DNA from: Amphibacillus sediminis NBRC 103570
GTDB lineage: Bacteria; Bacillota; Bacilli; Bacillales; Amphibacillaceae
Assembly: GCF_001552275.1 (NCBI RefSeq)
Contig: NZ_BCQW01000003.1
Coordinates: 124,001 to 188,000 of the forward strand
DNA length: 64,000 nucleotides
Reading direction: 5' to 3'
Made by a program: the position numbers and the translations under genes. The notes under the pieces were generated by a model. The model saw nothing but the letters and a program-made list of their open reading frames with translations, did not search any database and was not told the origin of the DNA. Below are positions 45,401-54,287 of this stretch, one piece after another; positions within the stretch are counted from its first letter, which is position 1; each line of letters starts with the position of its first letter.

Positions 45401-46026
45401 GATTGTTGCTCCAGAGGGTCTAACTGCCCCTCAATTTCATAAATGATATCTTCAACGCGATTTAGATTCTCCTGGGTCTCAGCTAGCTTGTATTCAGCTT
45501 TCTTTTTGCGATTTTTGTATTTTAGCACGCCAGCAGCTTCTTCAAAAATGGTTCGTCTTTCTTCAGCCTTTGAGCTTAATATTTCTTCAACCTTTCCTTG
45601 ACTAATAATAGAAAAGGCTTCCCTTCCTAGACCAGAGTCAAGAAATAAATCAATGATATCCTTTAAACGGCAAGGCTGTTTATTTAAGAAAAACTCACTA
45701 TCACCTGAACGATAGACACGACGGGTTACACTAACTTCATGATAGTCAATCGGTAGTGTTCTTGCTTCATTGTCTAGTACAAGCGTTACCTCGGCGACGT
45801 TTAATGGCTTTCTCGTATCACTGCCTTGAAAAATAATATCCTCCATTTTGGAGCCACGCAAAGATTTCGCTGACTGTTCTCCTAATACCCAGCGGATGGC
45901 ATCCGTTACATTACTTTTCCCACTACCATTAGGACCAACTACAGCTGTTACACCTGGGACAAAATCAACAGAAATTCGTTCAGCAAATGACTTAAAGCCA
46001 ACTGATTCTAATCTTTTAAGATACAC
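42460..46026 (-). CDS. smc: Chromosome partition protein SMC
   Basis: Condensin ATPase that with ScpAB compacts and segregates chromosomes. The 1188 residues (B. subtilis 1186) contain Walker A VVGPNGSGKSNVTDAIRW near 30-47, long coiled coils (about 170-500 and 670-1000), the hinge (about 510-660, MTGGARKSSG at its end), the signature LLSGGERALTAIALLFAI near 1095 and Walker B PFCVLDEVEAALDDANVDRF. Start is GTG at 46026 after AGGTGA. The usual upstream partner rnc is displaced by a plus-strand insertion. Confidence 0.97.
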   Translation of the reverse strand: MYLKRLESVGFKSFAERISVDFVPGVTAVVGPNGSGKSNVTDAIRWVLGEQSAKSLRGSKMEDIIFQGSDTRKPLNVAEVTLVLDNEARTLPIDYHEVSVTRRVYRSGDSEFFLNKQPCRLKDIIDLFLDSGLGREAFSIISQGKVEEILSSKAEERRTIFEEAAGVLKYKNRKKKAEYKLAETQENLNRVEDIIYEIEGQLDPLEQQSSIAKDYLSKKEQLTQTEIALLNAEIVELHDQWQAHLTEIEQLKEKEQQFSVQLQKEGAKVEEEEVQLEQIDQAIEADQQQLLHITESLEKLTGEKNVLLERAKYTAENKEKLEQDLSGLQDNRLALQQQVAKEVGKLSDINQEKTKTEQLLKQAKEQLKVDVDTIEREIESRKADYIELLNDQATTKHSIQAITQQLKQLDERFTVFKEKREDQSEEHERLIAKEQQLLLEAEQCSDNTKQLEDQLEAKQNQLAIGEQDLADMRIKLEQGNRHIDKISSRKEMLEEMKDEFQGFFQGVKAVLKARDHNKLERVHGALIELIKIPTQYTAALETALGGQAQHVIVEDERDGRAAIQFLKETSQGRATFLPLKTMKPKTLPLSLIRKIEGHSGFVTLANQAVEVNSIYQVIIDYLLGHTIIAKTLKDANQIAALTERRYRVVTLEGDVVNPGGSMTGGARKSSGQSLFTRDQELDNLAKKLAEYQERATRFTEKIEQQEQHVFALRTDIKALTNQIQEQQDQFHQVNSQLQACRIRLKHYTDQLHVFEQDQLQVQAERDQLESKKAEHEALLAQLAHSIEQTQDQVEQLNVQKQDFDQNQAQLRAQAQSLEISWAEQKKELTHQDEKVTQLKHQLTEVETSVSKLKQELAEIEQLEKGISQIDQLDEKLLLYQEEKEQVTLSIQDKRKQRLQLTTLLTEREDSLKTVRNQRQAIIEQRQNIEVKANRLDVELENRLTHLQEEYEMSFEKAQQLYPKAEDIKQARQEVKLIKRAISELGTINLGAIDEYNRIKERHQFLAEQQQDLIEAKETLYAVISEMDQEMERRFHDTFAQIKEEFSTVFRQLFGGGHAALTLTDPQQLLTTGVEIKAQPPGKKAQQLALLSGGERALTAIALLFAILRVRPVPFCVLDEVEAALDDANVDRFSRYLKEYSKQTQFIVITHRKGTMEGADVLYGVTMQESGVSRFVSVKLEETEALIES

Positions 46027-46062
46027 TCTGATTCACCTAATTCCGTATGATGATCTGCTTAA

Positions 46063-46091
46063 TTGCGATTCATCTCTTTCTATTTTAACTA
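46063..46091 (+). promoter_or_regulatory. Possible promoter of DUF1128 gene
   Basis: TTGCGA (46063-46068) and TAACTA (46086-46091) with a 17-base spacer, about 60 bases before the plus-strand start. Weak match at the -10. The same 125-base spacer must also hold the divergent smc promoter, which I could not define. Confidence 0.35.
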
Positions 46092-46151
46092 ATTTATTTT
46101 ATCATAAAGAGAGTCATGTTAGAAGGCTAGTTTAGCACTGGAGGAGAAATA

Positions 46152-46385
46152 ATGGATTTAACTGTAGCAAATGAAGAAAATTTACAATTTATTTTAACAC
46201 ATATTGGTGAAAAAAAAAAAAAAAAATTAACAGTTGTCAATACTGCAATACTTGATCCAATCGATTACGACCTAAGTAAATATCATGAACTAAAGCTACT
46301 TTATGATCATATTGCTGAACGGGATTCACTATCTGTATCAGAAATCCAAGCTTTTATTGAGGAGTTATCTTCAATTCGAAAATAG
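46152..46385 (+). CDS. DUF1128 family protein (YfkK-like)
   Basis: Seventy-seven residues, no membrane segment. The segments KLTVVNTAILDPIDYDLSKY, HELKLLYDHI and SVSEIQAFIEELSSIRK follow the DUF1128 pattern seen in B. subtilis YfkK; molecular function unknown. A GGAGGAGAA ribosome site is present. The codons for EKKKKKL are written in 17 consecutive A residues (46210-46226); the family usually has about three lysines here, so two codons look added. The gene is on the opposite strand from its neighbours and separates rnc from smc. Confidence 0.88.
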   Translation: MDLTVANEENLQFILTHIGEKKKKKLTVVNTAILDPIDYDLSKYHELKLLYDHIAERDSLSVSEIQAFIEELSSIRK

Positions 46386-46395
46386 GAAAGATAAC

Positions 46396-46439
46396 CGTTG
46401 GCTCGTTCTTACGAAATCATTCGTAAAAACGAGCCAACG
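46396..46439 (+). terminator. Terminator-like hairpin after DUF1128 gene
   Basis: Perfect 12-bp stem (CGTTGGCTCGTT / AACGAGCCAACG) with an inner TACGAA/TTCGTA pairing, starting 10 bases past the stop. No T-run follows, so termination efficiency is uncertain. It could act on transcripts from both sides. Confidence 0.6.
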
Positions 46440-46776
46440 CTCAATTTAAGGATGTGTTAATTATATATCAAATCGGTCTTGACGTATTTATGTCCAGATT
46501 TTATCGTGCTTCACCCGATAAATTCCCGCTGAAAATCTGTCAGATCCAACGGTGACTATTACTTGATTCGCCCAGGGGTTTAACCCTTACTGAATGAAAA
46601 TACATATCGGCTTTCATCTCACCACTAGAGTTGAAGAGTTCTGCTGAATGAAGTTAAAAGCTAGCAGATCGACCATTGCAGTTTTAAGCCTTGGAACGTA
46701 CATCCCTTAAGACGTGAATCATGAGGCTACTATTAGATCTGATACTAATCATTCAATGTCATTTTGAAGACCTTCT
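46440..46776 (-). other. Unassigned noncoding segment with hairpins between DUF1128 and rnc
   Basis: About 337 bases with no coding frame but several potential stems on the minus strand (CTGCT...AGCAG around 46643-46669; ATTTATCGG...CGATAAAAT around 46498-46524) and an internal block GGGTTTAACCC (46575-46585), a perfect palindrome. The composition is closer to 45% GC than the other spacers. It may be a remnant of a mobile element end or a structured RNA. No relation to the topA/rnhB repeat was seen. Confidence 0.4.
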
Positions 46777-47466
46777 TTAGGTCAATACTTCTTGTTGATC
46801 AAGCGCCTCTTTCGCTGCCCGTTGTTCAGCCTCTTTCTTTGTTCGGCCTCGACCTATTCCAGCCACTTCCTGATTAATCTGGACATGGGCGACAAATTCT
46901 CGATCATGAGCTGGACCATGCTCGGCAATAATCTCATATTCAATTTCAGCATGCTTATTTTGCTGAATAAGCTCTTGTAGCTGACTTTTGTAATCAAGTG
47001 CATGAGAGAAAGCACCCTCTTTTACCTTTGGATAAACATGGGCACTTAGAAAACGAACGACAACATCAAAGCCTTGATCTAGATATAAAGCACCAATAAA
47101 GGCTTCAAATACATCAGCTAGTAAGGCCGGACGTTTCCTTCCACCTGTACGTTCTTCACCTTTTCCCAATAAAACGTAGCGATCAAAATGCAAATCAGTT
47201 GCAAACTTAACAAGCGCTGGCTCACAAACGATAGAAGCCCGTAGCTTAGTTAATTCACCTTCCGCTTTATTCGGATAAGTACGATATAAATACTGAGAAA
47301 TTCCTAACTCTAAGACGGCATCACCTAAAAACTCGAGCCGTTCATTGTCCTTATGGATACGATTTTTATGTTCATTAACATAAGATGAATGAGTGAAGGC
47401 TTGTTCGAGGATTTTTTGATTATGAAATGTTATGCCTAATTCTTCTTGTAGTGGTTTGAAGTTCAT
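46777..47466 (-). CDS. rnc: Ribonuclease III
   Basis: Double-strand-specific RNase for rRNA and mRNA processing. The 229 residues show the catalytic signature [17 protein letters not shown] near 41-57, the second acidic site [17 protein letters not shown] near 113-129, and the C-terminal dsRNA-binding domain ([12 protein letters not shown] to the end, with [18 protein letters not shown]). Slightly shorter than B. subtilis (249). Separated from acpP by a terminator and from smc by DUF1128. Confidence 0.96.
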   Translation of the reverse strand: MNFKPLQEELGITFHNQKILEQAFTHSSYVNEHKNRIHKDNERLEFLGDAVLELGISQYLYRTYPNKAEGELTKLRASIVCEPALVKFATDLHFDRYVLLGKGEERTGGRKRPALLADVFEAFIGALYLDQGFDVVVRFLSAHVYPKVKEGAFSHALDYKSQLQELIQQNKHAEIEYEIIAEHGPAHDREFVAHVQINQEVAGIGRGRTKKEAEQRAAKEALDQQEVLT

Positions 47467-47660
47467 CTAAATAAAACACCTCCTTAGTTTAGCTCAAGTT
47501 ATCATTTTTCACGAAGGAAACGCGATATGTCATAGCTTGCTCAGCATTAACTATTATTTCCGTTCACTGGGAATGGACAAGCCTCTGACCGCTAACCATA
47601 ATTAGCACGAAAAAATGTTTCCTACACCATTATATCTTATCGTTTCTAACAGCAAAATGC

Positions 47661-47689
47661 AAAGGTCTCGTCTTAATAACGAGACCTTT
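47661..47689 (-). terminator. Terminator of the fapR-acpP operon
   Basis: Perfect 11-bp stem (AAAGGTCTCGT / ACGAGACCTTT) with a 7-base loop, about 35 bases past the acpP stop; downstream T content is modest (GCATTTTG). It ends the fatty acid operon before rnc. Confidence 0.8.
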
Positions 47690-47723
47690 TTGCTTAGGGC
47701 ATCATGAATGCATTAACCTATAC

Positions 47724-47957
47724 TTAAGCTTGGCTGTCTATGTAATTAACAGCATCGCCTACTGTATTAATTTTTTCTGCTTCTTCATCAGCAATTTCCA
47801 TATCAAACTCATCCTCTAGCTCCATTACAAGTTCAACAACATCTAATGAATCAGCCTCTAAGTCATCTTTAAAAGAAGCTTCTAAGGTTACTTTTTCTTC
47901 TTCAACATCTAGACGATCGACAACAATCTTTTTTACGCGCTCAAATGTATCTGCCAC
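47724..47957 (-). CDS. acpP: Acyl carrier protein
   Basis: Carrier of growing acyl chains. The 77 residues contain the phosphopantetheine serine in [19 protein letters not shown] (S37 region). The most likely start is GTG at 47957, 7 bases after AGGAGGTG, giving the standard ACP length; an ATG two codons upstream is too close to the site. Last gene of the fapR-plsX-fabD-fabG-acpP operon. Confidence 0.97.
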   Translation of the reverse strand: MADTFERVKKIVVDRLDVEEEKVTLEASFKDDLEADSLDVVELVMELEDEFDMEIADEEAEKINTVGDAVNYIDSQA

Positions 47958-47988
47958 GTGCATTCACCTCCTTTCAAATCTAATCCAT

Positions 47989-48723
47989 TTACATCACCAT
48001 TCCACCATCGACTTGTAAAGTTTGACCCGTAATATAATTAGCATCATCAGAAGCTAGGAAAGCAACAGCCTTTGCAATATCCTCAGCCTTCCCTAACCGC
48101 TCTAATGGAATAAGCTTTAATAAATCTGCTTTTAATTCATCATTTAATTCGTCTGTCATGTCAGTTGCAATAAACCCTGGTGCAATTGCATTAACTAAAA
48201 TATTACGACTGGCTAGCTCTTTAGCCGCTGTCTTAGTCATCCCAATAACGCCGGCTTTTGCAGCTACATAGTTAGCTTGACCTGGGTTTCCTGTAATACC
48301 AACCACTGATGATATATTGATAATTTTCCCTGAGCGTTGCTTCATCATAGGTCTTGTCACAGCTTTGGTACATAGAAAGACACCTTTAAGGTTTGTGTTA
48401 ATAACTTGATCAAATTCTTCTTCCTTCATCCTCATTAATAAATTATCGCGAGTAATGCCAGCATTATTCACTAAAAGATCAATACGACCAAATTGATCAA
48501 CAACAGACTTAACCATTCCCTTAACCTCAGACTCATCAGAAACATTGGCCTGTATCGTGATAGTCTGTTGGCCAAGTGCTTTAATTTCACTCGCTACTTC
48601 TTGAGCTTTTACTTCATTGCCTGCATAGTTAATAGCCACATGATAACCTCGTCGCGCAAGCTCAAGTGCAACTTCGCGTCCAATTCCTCTCGATCCACCT
48701 GTTACTAATGCTACTTTACTCAT
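47989..48723 (-). CDS. fabG: 3-oxoacyl-ACP reductase FabG
   Basis: NADPH-dependent SDR enzyme for the first reduction in fatty acid elongation. The 244 residues have the [12 protein letters not shown] cofactor motif near 10-21, [14 protein letters not shown], catalytic S (INISSVVG), YVAAKAG with YxxxK and the C-terminal [16 protein letters not shown] 48723 after GGAGAGGATCAAG is preferred over an upstream in-frame ATG at 48759 that lies inside fabD. Confidence 0.97.
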   Translation of the reverse strand: MSKVALVTGGSRGIGREVALELARRGYHVAINYAGNEVKAQEVASEIKALGQQTITIQANVSDESEVKGMVKSVVDQFGRIDLLVNNAGITRDNLLMRMKEEEFDQVINTNLKGVFLCTKAVTRPMMKQRSGKIINISSVVGITGNPGQANYVAAKAGVIGMTKTAAKELASRNILVNAIAPGFIATDMTDELNDELKADLLKLIPLERLGKAEDIAKAVAFLASDDANYITGQTLQVDGGMVM

Positions 48724-49660
48724 CTTGATCCTCTCCTTTATACCATGCCATAAATTCACTAAATGAATCAGGATCTTGAATTGAAAATACTTTAGCTTTT
48801 CTAGAGACTTTCTTTACAAGACCAGCTAACACCTTGCCATTTCCAACTTCTACAAGTGCGTCTAAGTCTTCTTCAAGTAGTTTGGCTATAATTTCATGAA
48901 AACGCACTGGGGAATAAAGCTGCTTCACTAATAATTGCTTTAGCTCTGTTGCATCCTTTGTCTTCTCCGCTGTTACGTTTGCATAGACTGGGACTTCTGC
49001 TTGGTTAAAATCAACTTGATCAAGCAAATTAGCTAGCTGTTGAGAAGCTTGTTCCATCAAGCTAGAGTGAAATGGACCACTTACATTTAAAGGAATGACT
49101 CGCTTTGCTCCTTGCTCTTTCAATCGCACCGTAGCTTGATCTATCCCTGCTTTTGTACCGGATATAACAATTTGGCCAGGGCAATTTAAATTAGCAATTT
49201 CAACGCAGGCTTCAATCTCGGATAGCGTTAACTTTATCGCTTCTTGATCTAAGCCTAATACGGCAGCCATGCCACCTTGCCCATCAGGATCAGCTTGTTC
49301 CATTAACTTGCCACGTTCATAGACGAGCTTTAAGGCAGAGTCAAAGTCAAGCACTCCTGCCGCTACCAGCGCACTGTACTCGCCTAAGCTATGGCCCGCT
49401 ACAAAGCTTGGCTGAACACCTTCAGCCTTTAACTTCTCATATATAATCGTGCTGATTAATAGTAAAGCTGGTTGAGCATACTTCGTTTCAGTCAATGTCT
49501 GCTCAGGGCCATGTAAAATCAGGTCAGTTAATGCTGTGTTTAAAATTCGATCAGCTTGATTAAAAAAGTCTTTACTTGACTCATCTTCGTTAATAAAAGC
49601 TTCTCCCATGCCAACCTTCTGTGATCCTTGACCTGGAAAAATAAAACCCACTCGCTTCAT
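48716..49660 (-). CDS. fabD: Malonyl-CoA-ACP transacylase FabD
   Basis: Loads malonyl groups onto ACP. The 314 residues begin [19 protein letters not shown] and contain the catalytic serine in [15 protein letters not shown] near 88-102 and the histidine in [10 protein letters not shown] near 197-206. ATG 49660 follows GGAGG at 7 bases. Overlaps fabG by 8 bases. Confidence 0.97.
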   Translation of the reverse strand: MKRVGFIFPGQGSQKVGMGEAFINEDESSKDFFNQADRILNTALTDLILHGPEQTLTETKYAQPALLLISTIIYEKLKAEGVQPSFVAGHSLGEYSALVAAGVLDFDSALKLVYERGKLMEQADPDGQGGMAAVLGLDQEAIKLTLSEIEACVEIANLNCPGQIVISGTKAGIDQATVRLKEQGAKRVIPLNVSGPFHSSLMEQASQQLANLLDQVDFNQAEVPVYANVTAEKTKDATELKQLLVKQLYSPVRFHEIIAKLLEEDLDALVEVGNGKVLAGLVKKVSRKAKVFSIQDPDSFSEFMAWYKGEDQDE

Positions 49661-49661
49661 G

Positions 49662-50663
49662 TTATTCCTCCTCATTTAACTGCATCGATGCAATAGTTTG
49701 CTCAATCAGAGTTGTAACATCATTAGTCACCATATGATTGGCCTGTTTAATTGCACTGTAAATCGCACGAGGATTAGATGATCCATGTGCCTTTATCACC
49801 GGAGCGGCTAAACCAAATAATCCTGCTCCACCATATTCAGCATAATCTAATTTAGCTTTTAATTGCTTTAGATTCGATTTAATGACACTGGTCGCAAGCT
49901 TTGCTTTTAAAGATGAGGTTAAAGATTCTTTAAGCATACTAAACATGGTTAAAGCGGTCCCCTCAATTGTTTTTAAAGCAATATTGCCACTAAAACCATC
50001 TGTGACAACCACATCAGCCACGCCATCAAGCAAATCACGTGCCTCAACATTTCCAATAAAGTGAATCGGTGCATCTTTTAACAATGCAAAGGCTTGTTTA
50101 GTCAATTCGGTGCCCTTACCATCTTCAGTTCCAACATTCAGTAGACCTACGCGTGGTTTGCTAATGTTCCGAACCTTTTCACTGTAAATCGATCCCATAA
50201 TGCCATATTGAACCAAATGCTTTGGTTTAGCCTCAACATTAGCACCTACGTCTAATAAGACAAAGCCCTTTTGATCAATTGTCGGTAATGTTGGACTTAA
50301 TGCTGGCCGTTCTATTCCTTTAATTCGTCCAACCTGGAAAAGGCCCGCACTCATCAATGCACCTGTATTTCCGGCTGATATACACGCATCTGCGCGTCCT
50401 GCTTTTACTTCTTGTGCCATCAGCACGAGTGAGGCATCCTTTTTTCTTCGAACAGCTTTAACAGGCTCTTCATCACCTGTTATGACTGTCGTTGTATGTA
50501 TAATGTCTATATTATGATTATTGTTTAGCAACGGCTTAATTTGATCCTGATCCCCAACTAAAGTAATGCTAAGATTATCCATTTCGCTAACGGCCATTAC
50601 CGCTCCTTCAACAATTGCCTGAGGAGCATGATCACCGCCCATTGCATCTATAACCAATCTCAT
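49662..50663 (-). CDS. plsX: Phosphate acyltransferase PlsX
   Basis: Makes acyl-phosphate from acyl-ACP for phospholipid synthesis with PlsY. The 333 residues show [33 protein letters not shown] near 102-115, [17 protein letters not shown] and [17 protein letters not shown]. Same length as B. subtilis PlsX. Between fapR and fabD. Confidence 0.97.
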   Translation of the reverse strand: MRLVIDAMGGDHAPQAIVEGAVMAVSEMDNLSITLVGDQDQIKPLLNNNHNIDIIHTTTVITGDEEPVKAVRRKKDASLVLMAQEVKAGRADACISAGNTGALMSAGLFQVGRIKGIERPALSPTLPTIDQKGFVLLDVGANVEAKPKHLVQYGIMGSIYSEKVRNISKPRVGLLNVGTEDGKGTELTKQAFALLKDAPIHFIGNVEARDLLDGVADVVVTDGFSGNIALKTIEGTALTMFSMLKESLTSSLKAKLATSVIKSNLKQLKAKLDYAEYGGAGLFGLAAPVIKAHGSSNPRAIYSAIKQANHMVTNDVTTLIEQTIASMQLNEEE

Positions 50664-50674
50664 ATTGTCTCCTC

Positions 50675-51238
50675 CTATTTATCGGTAGATCGAAACATCG
50701 TAAATATCCCTGAAAAAACAAGCTCCTGATCGACATAACTATCAACATTCACTATCGTTCTCTTTTTCTTATCAATGGTTTTTACATGGGCCTTAGCAAT
50801 GACACGTTCTCCTTGTTTAACCTGACGTGAAAACCTAATTTCCGCTTTAGCCGTTAAGGCTAACTCGTCATCAATGACTGCAACAGCTAATGAATTAGCT
50901 TGAGCAAACAAGTGATGTCCCCGGGCAATATCGTTCCGACTAAATACATGGTCTTTGGTAATATCAAGAATGGAGATAGCTCGTTGATCAAGCTCAAGAT
51001 CAATGATTTCGCCAATGACGTCATCGATGGGTAGTGCTTTTACCGTCTCATTCCATTGATCCGTTGCAACTGACTTAATCCGCTCACGTAATTCTGGGAT
51101 AGATAACTCCATTCGATCTAATCGGATCGTTTGGATACTGACTGAAAAAAAATCTGCTAATGCTTCATCTGTTATAAAAGGGGTCTCTTCTATCTTCATT
51201 TTTAATTGCTCTTGACGGATCTTTTTCGGTAATCTCAT
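50675..51238 (-). CDS. fapR: Fatty acid and phospholipid biosynthesis repressor FapR
   Basis: Malonyl-CoA-responsive repressor of lipid genes. The 187 residues have an N-terminal DeoR-like helix-turn-helix ([20 protein letters not shown] near 25-44) and a C-terminal hotdog-fold domain ([20 protein letters not shown]) that binds malonyl-CoA. ATG 51238 after GAGGTGGTG is chosen; an in-frame upstream start overlaps the site. It is first in its operon and has a FapR box in its own promoter. Confidence 0.96.
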   Translation of the reverse strand: MRLPKKIRQEQLKMKIEETPFITDEALADFFSVSIQTIRLDRMELSIPELRERIKSVATDQWNETVKALPIDDVIGEIIDLELDQRAISILDITKDHVFSRNDIARGHHLFAQANSLAVAVIDDELALTAKAEIRFSRQVKQGERVIAKAHVKTIDKKKRTIVNVDSYVDQELVFSGIFTMFRSTDK

Positions 51239-51275
51239 TCCAGTCACCACCTCAACTATTCCTTATTCATTCATC

Positions 51276-51292
51276 CTATGACTAGGTACTAA
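51276..51292 (-). promoter_or_regulatory. FapR operator
   Basis: The 17-base sequence on the minus strand TTAGTACCTAGTCATAG matches the FapR box (TTAGTACCTRRTACTAA) in the first 12 positions, with a weaker second half. It begins 4 bases after the -10 element, over the transcription start, the classical place for autorepression by FapR. Confidence 0.85.
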
Positions 51293-51296
51293 TAGT

Positions 51297-51325
51297 AATA
51301 TATATGACTATGAATCATTTTGCAA
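51297..51325 (-). promoter_or_regulatory. Promoter of the fapR-plsX-fabD-fabG-acpP operon
   Basis: TTGCAA (51325-51320) and TATATT (51302-51297) with a 17-base spacer on the minus strand, immediately upstream of the FapR box and downstream of the recG stop. Confidence 0.8.
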
Positions 51326-51334
51326 CCCTAAACT

Positions 51335-53371
51335 TTAATCAAAGCCATTAGTCTTTTGCTTTTGAACAAAATCGATATGCTGTTTTAATCGGGCATAATC
51401 TGGGTTTTGAGCTAAACGGTTTTCAAAGATAATATTAGCTGCATCCCGACGTGCGGTCTCTAATGTTCGGTAATCATGAACCAGATCAGCTAATTTAAAT
51501 TCTGGTAATCCACTTTGCTTATGACCAAAAAAGTCACCCGGACCACGTAACTTTAGATCCTGTTCTGCTAATTCAAAGCCATTACTTGTTTCGGTCATAA
51601 TGCGCATGCGCTCTTTTCCAATCTCACCTTTGGGATCAGCAATTAATATACAATAGCTTTGAGCATTCCCTCGACCAACTCGACCTCTTAATTGATGAAG
51701 CTGAGCAAGTCCAAAACGTTCCGCGTCATATATCACCATCACCGTTGCATTCGGAACATTGACACCAACCTCTACAACAGTGGTTGCAATAAGCAACTGG
51801 ATCTCATTTTCAGTAAAGCTGCGCATAACTGCTTCCTTTTCTTCATTTGTCAATCGTCCATGTAGTAAGCCAAGCTTAATATCTGGAGCTAGCAAACCTT
51901 GAAGATTATGAAAGAGATCAACAGCATTTTGAATATCAAGCTTATCAGACTCTTCAATTAATGGGGTGACAACATAAGCTTGATGGCCTTTGGCAATTTC
52001 CTTTTCTATAAAGGTTAGAATTCGTGGCAGCATCGATTCTTTAACCCAAAATGTCTCAATTTGCCTACGTCCTGCAGGCATTTGATCAATAACAGAAACG
52101 TCCATATCGCCATAACTCGTAATCGCTAATGTTCGTGGAATCGGGGTAGCTGTCATAAAGAGAACGTCTGGATCAATTCCCTTTTCTCGTAAAACCTTAC
52201 GCTGATTCACACCAAATCGATGTTGCTCATCAACAATTACCGTACCAAGGTTAGCAAAATTAACGTCATCTTGAATCAGAGCATGAGTACCAACAACAAT
52301 ATTAATCTGACCGTTCTCAAGATTAGCCAAAATTTCACGTTTGTGCTTAGCTTTAATGGATCCGGTTAATAATTCAACATGAACTAGACCATTAAAAAGC
52401 TGCTGTAATGATTGAAAATGCTGTTCAGCTAAGATTTCAGTTGGCACCATAATCGCCCCCTGTTTTCCTGCGGTCACGGAGCTATATAAAGCTATTGCCG
52501 CAATAACTGTTTTACCAGATCCAACATCGCCTTGAAGCAAGCGATGCATCCGATGGGGGGAGCGCATGTCATCGTGAATTTGCTTAAGAGCTTGCTGCTG
52601 TGCTTCAGTTAAGGTAAACGGTAATTGCTCAATAAACGCCTGAACAAGCTTAAGATCATAGAGCTGGGCATTACCATTTGTCCGTTCGCGGTTGTGCTTA
52701 CGTAATGCTTGCATCTTAAGCTGGAAAAGTAAAAGCTCCTCATAAATGAGACGACGCTTTGCTTGCTTCAAGCTAGCAAAATCCTTTGGGAAGTGGATTT
52801 CAGTTAAGGCTGTGGCTCGATCAAGCAGTTTATACGCTGTTAAGTACTCTTTCGGTAAAATCTCATCAATAACTGAAGCAAATTGTGCTAATCCTTGACG
52901 AACAATTTTGCTGAACTGAGCTGACTTTATCGTCTGTTTTAACAGATAAATAGGTTGAATACTTTGTTCTTGATTTATTTCCCCAACTTTGTAGTTTTCA
53001 ATTGTTATTTGTTGGCGATGCTGATCCCACTTTCCGGTTACTGTCACTTTTTCTCCAACCTGCAAATGTTTTTTTGCAAAGGCACGATTAAACATCACAC
53101 CTTTAACAACCACTTGGCCTACTCTTAGAGGAACAGTTAAACGTGACTTTTTCTTTCCATAGAAAGTTACAATTGCTTCATTAATAATTTCCCCTTCAAT
53201 GGTAGCTTTTTGATCATGACTAAGCTGATCTAGTGTGCTTACTTGGAAATGATCATATCGTGTTGGAAAAGTATAAAGTAGATCTTCCACACAATTAATA
53301 TTTAATTCAACTAGCTTTTCAGCTAAAGCTGGACCTACTCCATTAATTTCAGTAACAGATTGGCTCTCCAT
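51335..53371 (-). CDS. recG: ATP-dependent DNA helicase RecG
   Basis: Reverses stalled replication forks and processes recombination intermediates. The 678 residues contain an N-terminal wedge/OB domain, Walker A LLQGDVGSGKTVIAAIALY near 275-293, the DEQHRFGVNQR (DEAH-type) motif, MTATPIPRTLAI, and helicase motifs V/VI including LLIATTVVEVGVNVPNA and QLHQLRGRVGRG, then the TRG-like C-terminal region. ATG 53371 is preferred to an in-frame GTG nine bases upstream. Confidence 0.97.
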   Translation of the reverse strand: MESQSVTEINGVGPALAEKLVELNINCVEDLLYTFPTRYDHFQVSTLDQLSHDQKATIEGEIINEAIVTFYGKKKSRLTVPLRVGQVVVKGVMFNRAFAKKHLQVGEKVTVTGKWDQHRQQITIENYKVGEINQEQSIQPIYLLKQTIKSAQFSKIVRQGLAQFASVIDEILPKEYLTAYKLLDRATALTEIHFPKDFASLKQAKRRLIYEELLLFQLKMQALRKHNRERTNGNAQLYDLKLVQAFIEQLPFTLTEAQQQALKQIHDDMRSPHRMHRLLQGDVGSGKTVIAAIALYSSVTAGKQGAIMVPTEILAEQHFQSLQQLFNGLVHVELLTGSIKAKHKREILANLENGQINIVVGTHALIQDDVNFANLGTVIVDEQHRFGVNQRKVLREKGIDPDVLFMTATPIPRTLAITSYGDMDVSVIDQMPAGRRQIETFWVKESMLPRILTFIEKEIAKGHQAYVVTPLIEESDKLDIQNAVDLFHNLQGLLAPDIKLGLLHGRLTNEEKEAVMRSFTENEIQLLIATTVVEVGVNVPNATVMVIYDAERFGLAQLHQLRGRVGRGNAQSYCILIADPKGEIGKERMRIMTETSNGFELAEQDLKLRGPGDFFGHKQSGLPEFKLADLVHDYRTLETARRDAANIIFENRLAQNPDYARLKQHIDFVQKQKTNGFD

Positions 53372-53385
53372 TGTTATCACACTCT

Positions 53386-54261
53386 CTATTTCGATTGATT
53401 GTATAGCATCGCAGCTAACGTTTGTCCTGTAGGTGTTGCAGCTAGTCCACCCTCTGCAGTCTCACGAAGCGCACTCGGCATTTGCTGTCCAATACGATAC
53501 ATCGCACCAATGACTTCATCACAAGGAATTTTACTTTTTACGCCTGCGAGCGCCATATCAGCAGCCACGATTGCATTCGACGTACCCATTGCATTTCGTT
53601 TAACACAAGGCACTTCCACTAATCCAGCAACCGGATCACATACAAGGCCTAGCATATTTTTTAATGTAATGGCAAAAGCATGAGCACTCTGTTCTGCTGA
53701 ACCTTGTGCCATTTCGACAACGGCTGCTGCGGCCATTGCAGCAGCCGAGCCTACTTCTGCTTGACAACCACCAGCTGCACCAGAGATAAAGGCGTTATTC
53801 GCAACGACAAATCCAAATGCGCCAGCAGTAAATAAAAAATTGACCATTTGCTCTCGTGTTGGATTAAGCCGCTCCTTAACAGCAAATAATGCCCCAGGTA
53901 CACAACCTGCACTACCAGCAGTTGGCGTCGCACAGACAATGCCCATCGCTGCATTGACTTCATTTGTTGCCACTGCTTTACTAACGGCATCCAATACAAC
54001 TTGACCTGATAGCGGTTGATGGTTTTGCATATATTGTTGCAATAAAACAGCATCGCCACCTGTTAAACCAGAATGTGACTGAACACCAGCCAATCCCTGT
54101 TCAACGGCTTCTTCCATTACCGTTAAGTTTTTTTCCATACGTTCAATAATGACTGCTCTCGGTTGGTCATGAACCTCTATCTCTTGTCGAATCATCACCT
54201 CTGATATTGTTATATTATCACGCTCTGCTTGAGCAACTAGTTCTGCAACTGTTCGAAACAT
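53386..54261 (-). CDS. sdaAA: L-serine dehydratase alpha subunit
   Basis: Iron-sulphur subunit of the oxygen-sensitive enzyme converting serine to pyruvate and ammonia. The 291 residues include SGLTGGDAVLLQQYMQ, the cysteine-containing GIVCATPTAGSAGCVPGALF and GLVCDPVAGLVEVPCVKRNA, which hold the cluster ligands. Start ATG 54261 has GGAGGGAAGA. Forms a two-gene unit with sdaAB, 26 bases upstream. Confidence 0.97.
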   Translation of the reverse strand: MFRTVAELVAQAERDNITISEVMIRQEIEVHDQPRAVIIERMEKNLTVMEEAVEQGLAGVQSHSGLTGGDAVLLQQYMQNHQPLSGQVVLDAVSKAVATNEVNAAMGIVCATPTAGSAGCVPGALFAVKERLNPTREQMVNFLFTAGAFGFVVANNAFISGAAGGCQAEVGSAAAMAAAAVVEMAQGSAEQSAHAFAITLKNMLGLVCDPVAGLVEVPCVKRNAMGTSNAIVAADMALAGVKSKIPCDEVIGAMYRIGQQMPSALRETAEGGLAATPTGQTLAAMLYNQSK

Positions 54262-54287
54262 AGTCTTCCCTCCACAATCTTCACCAA

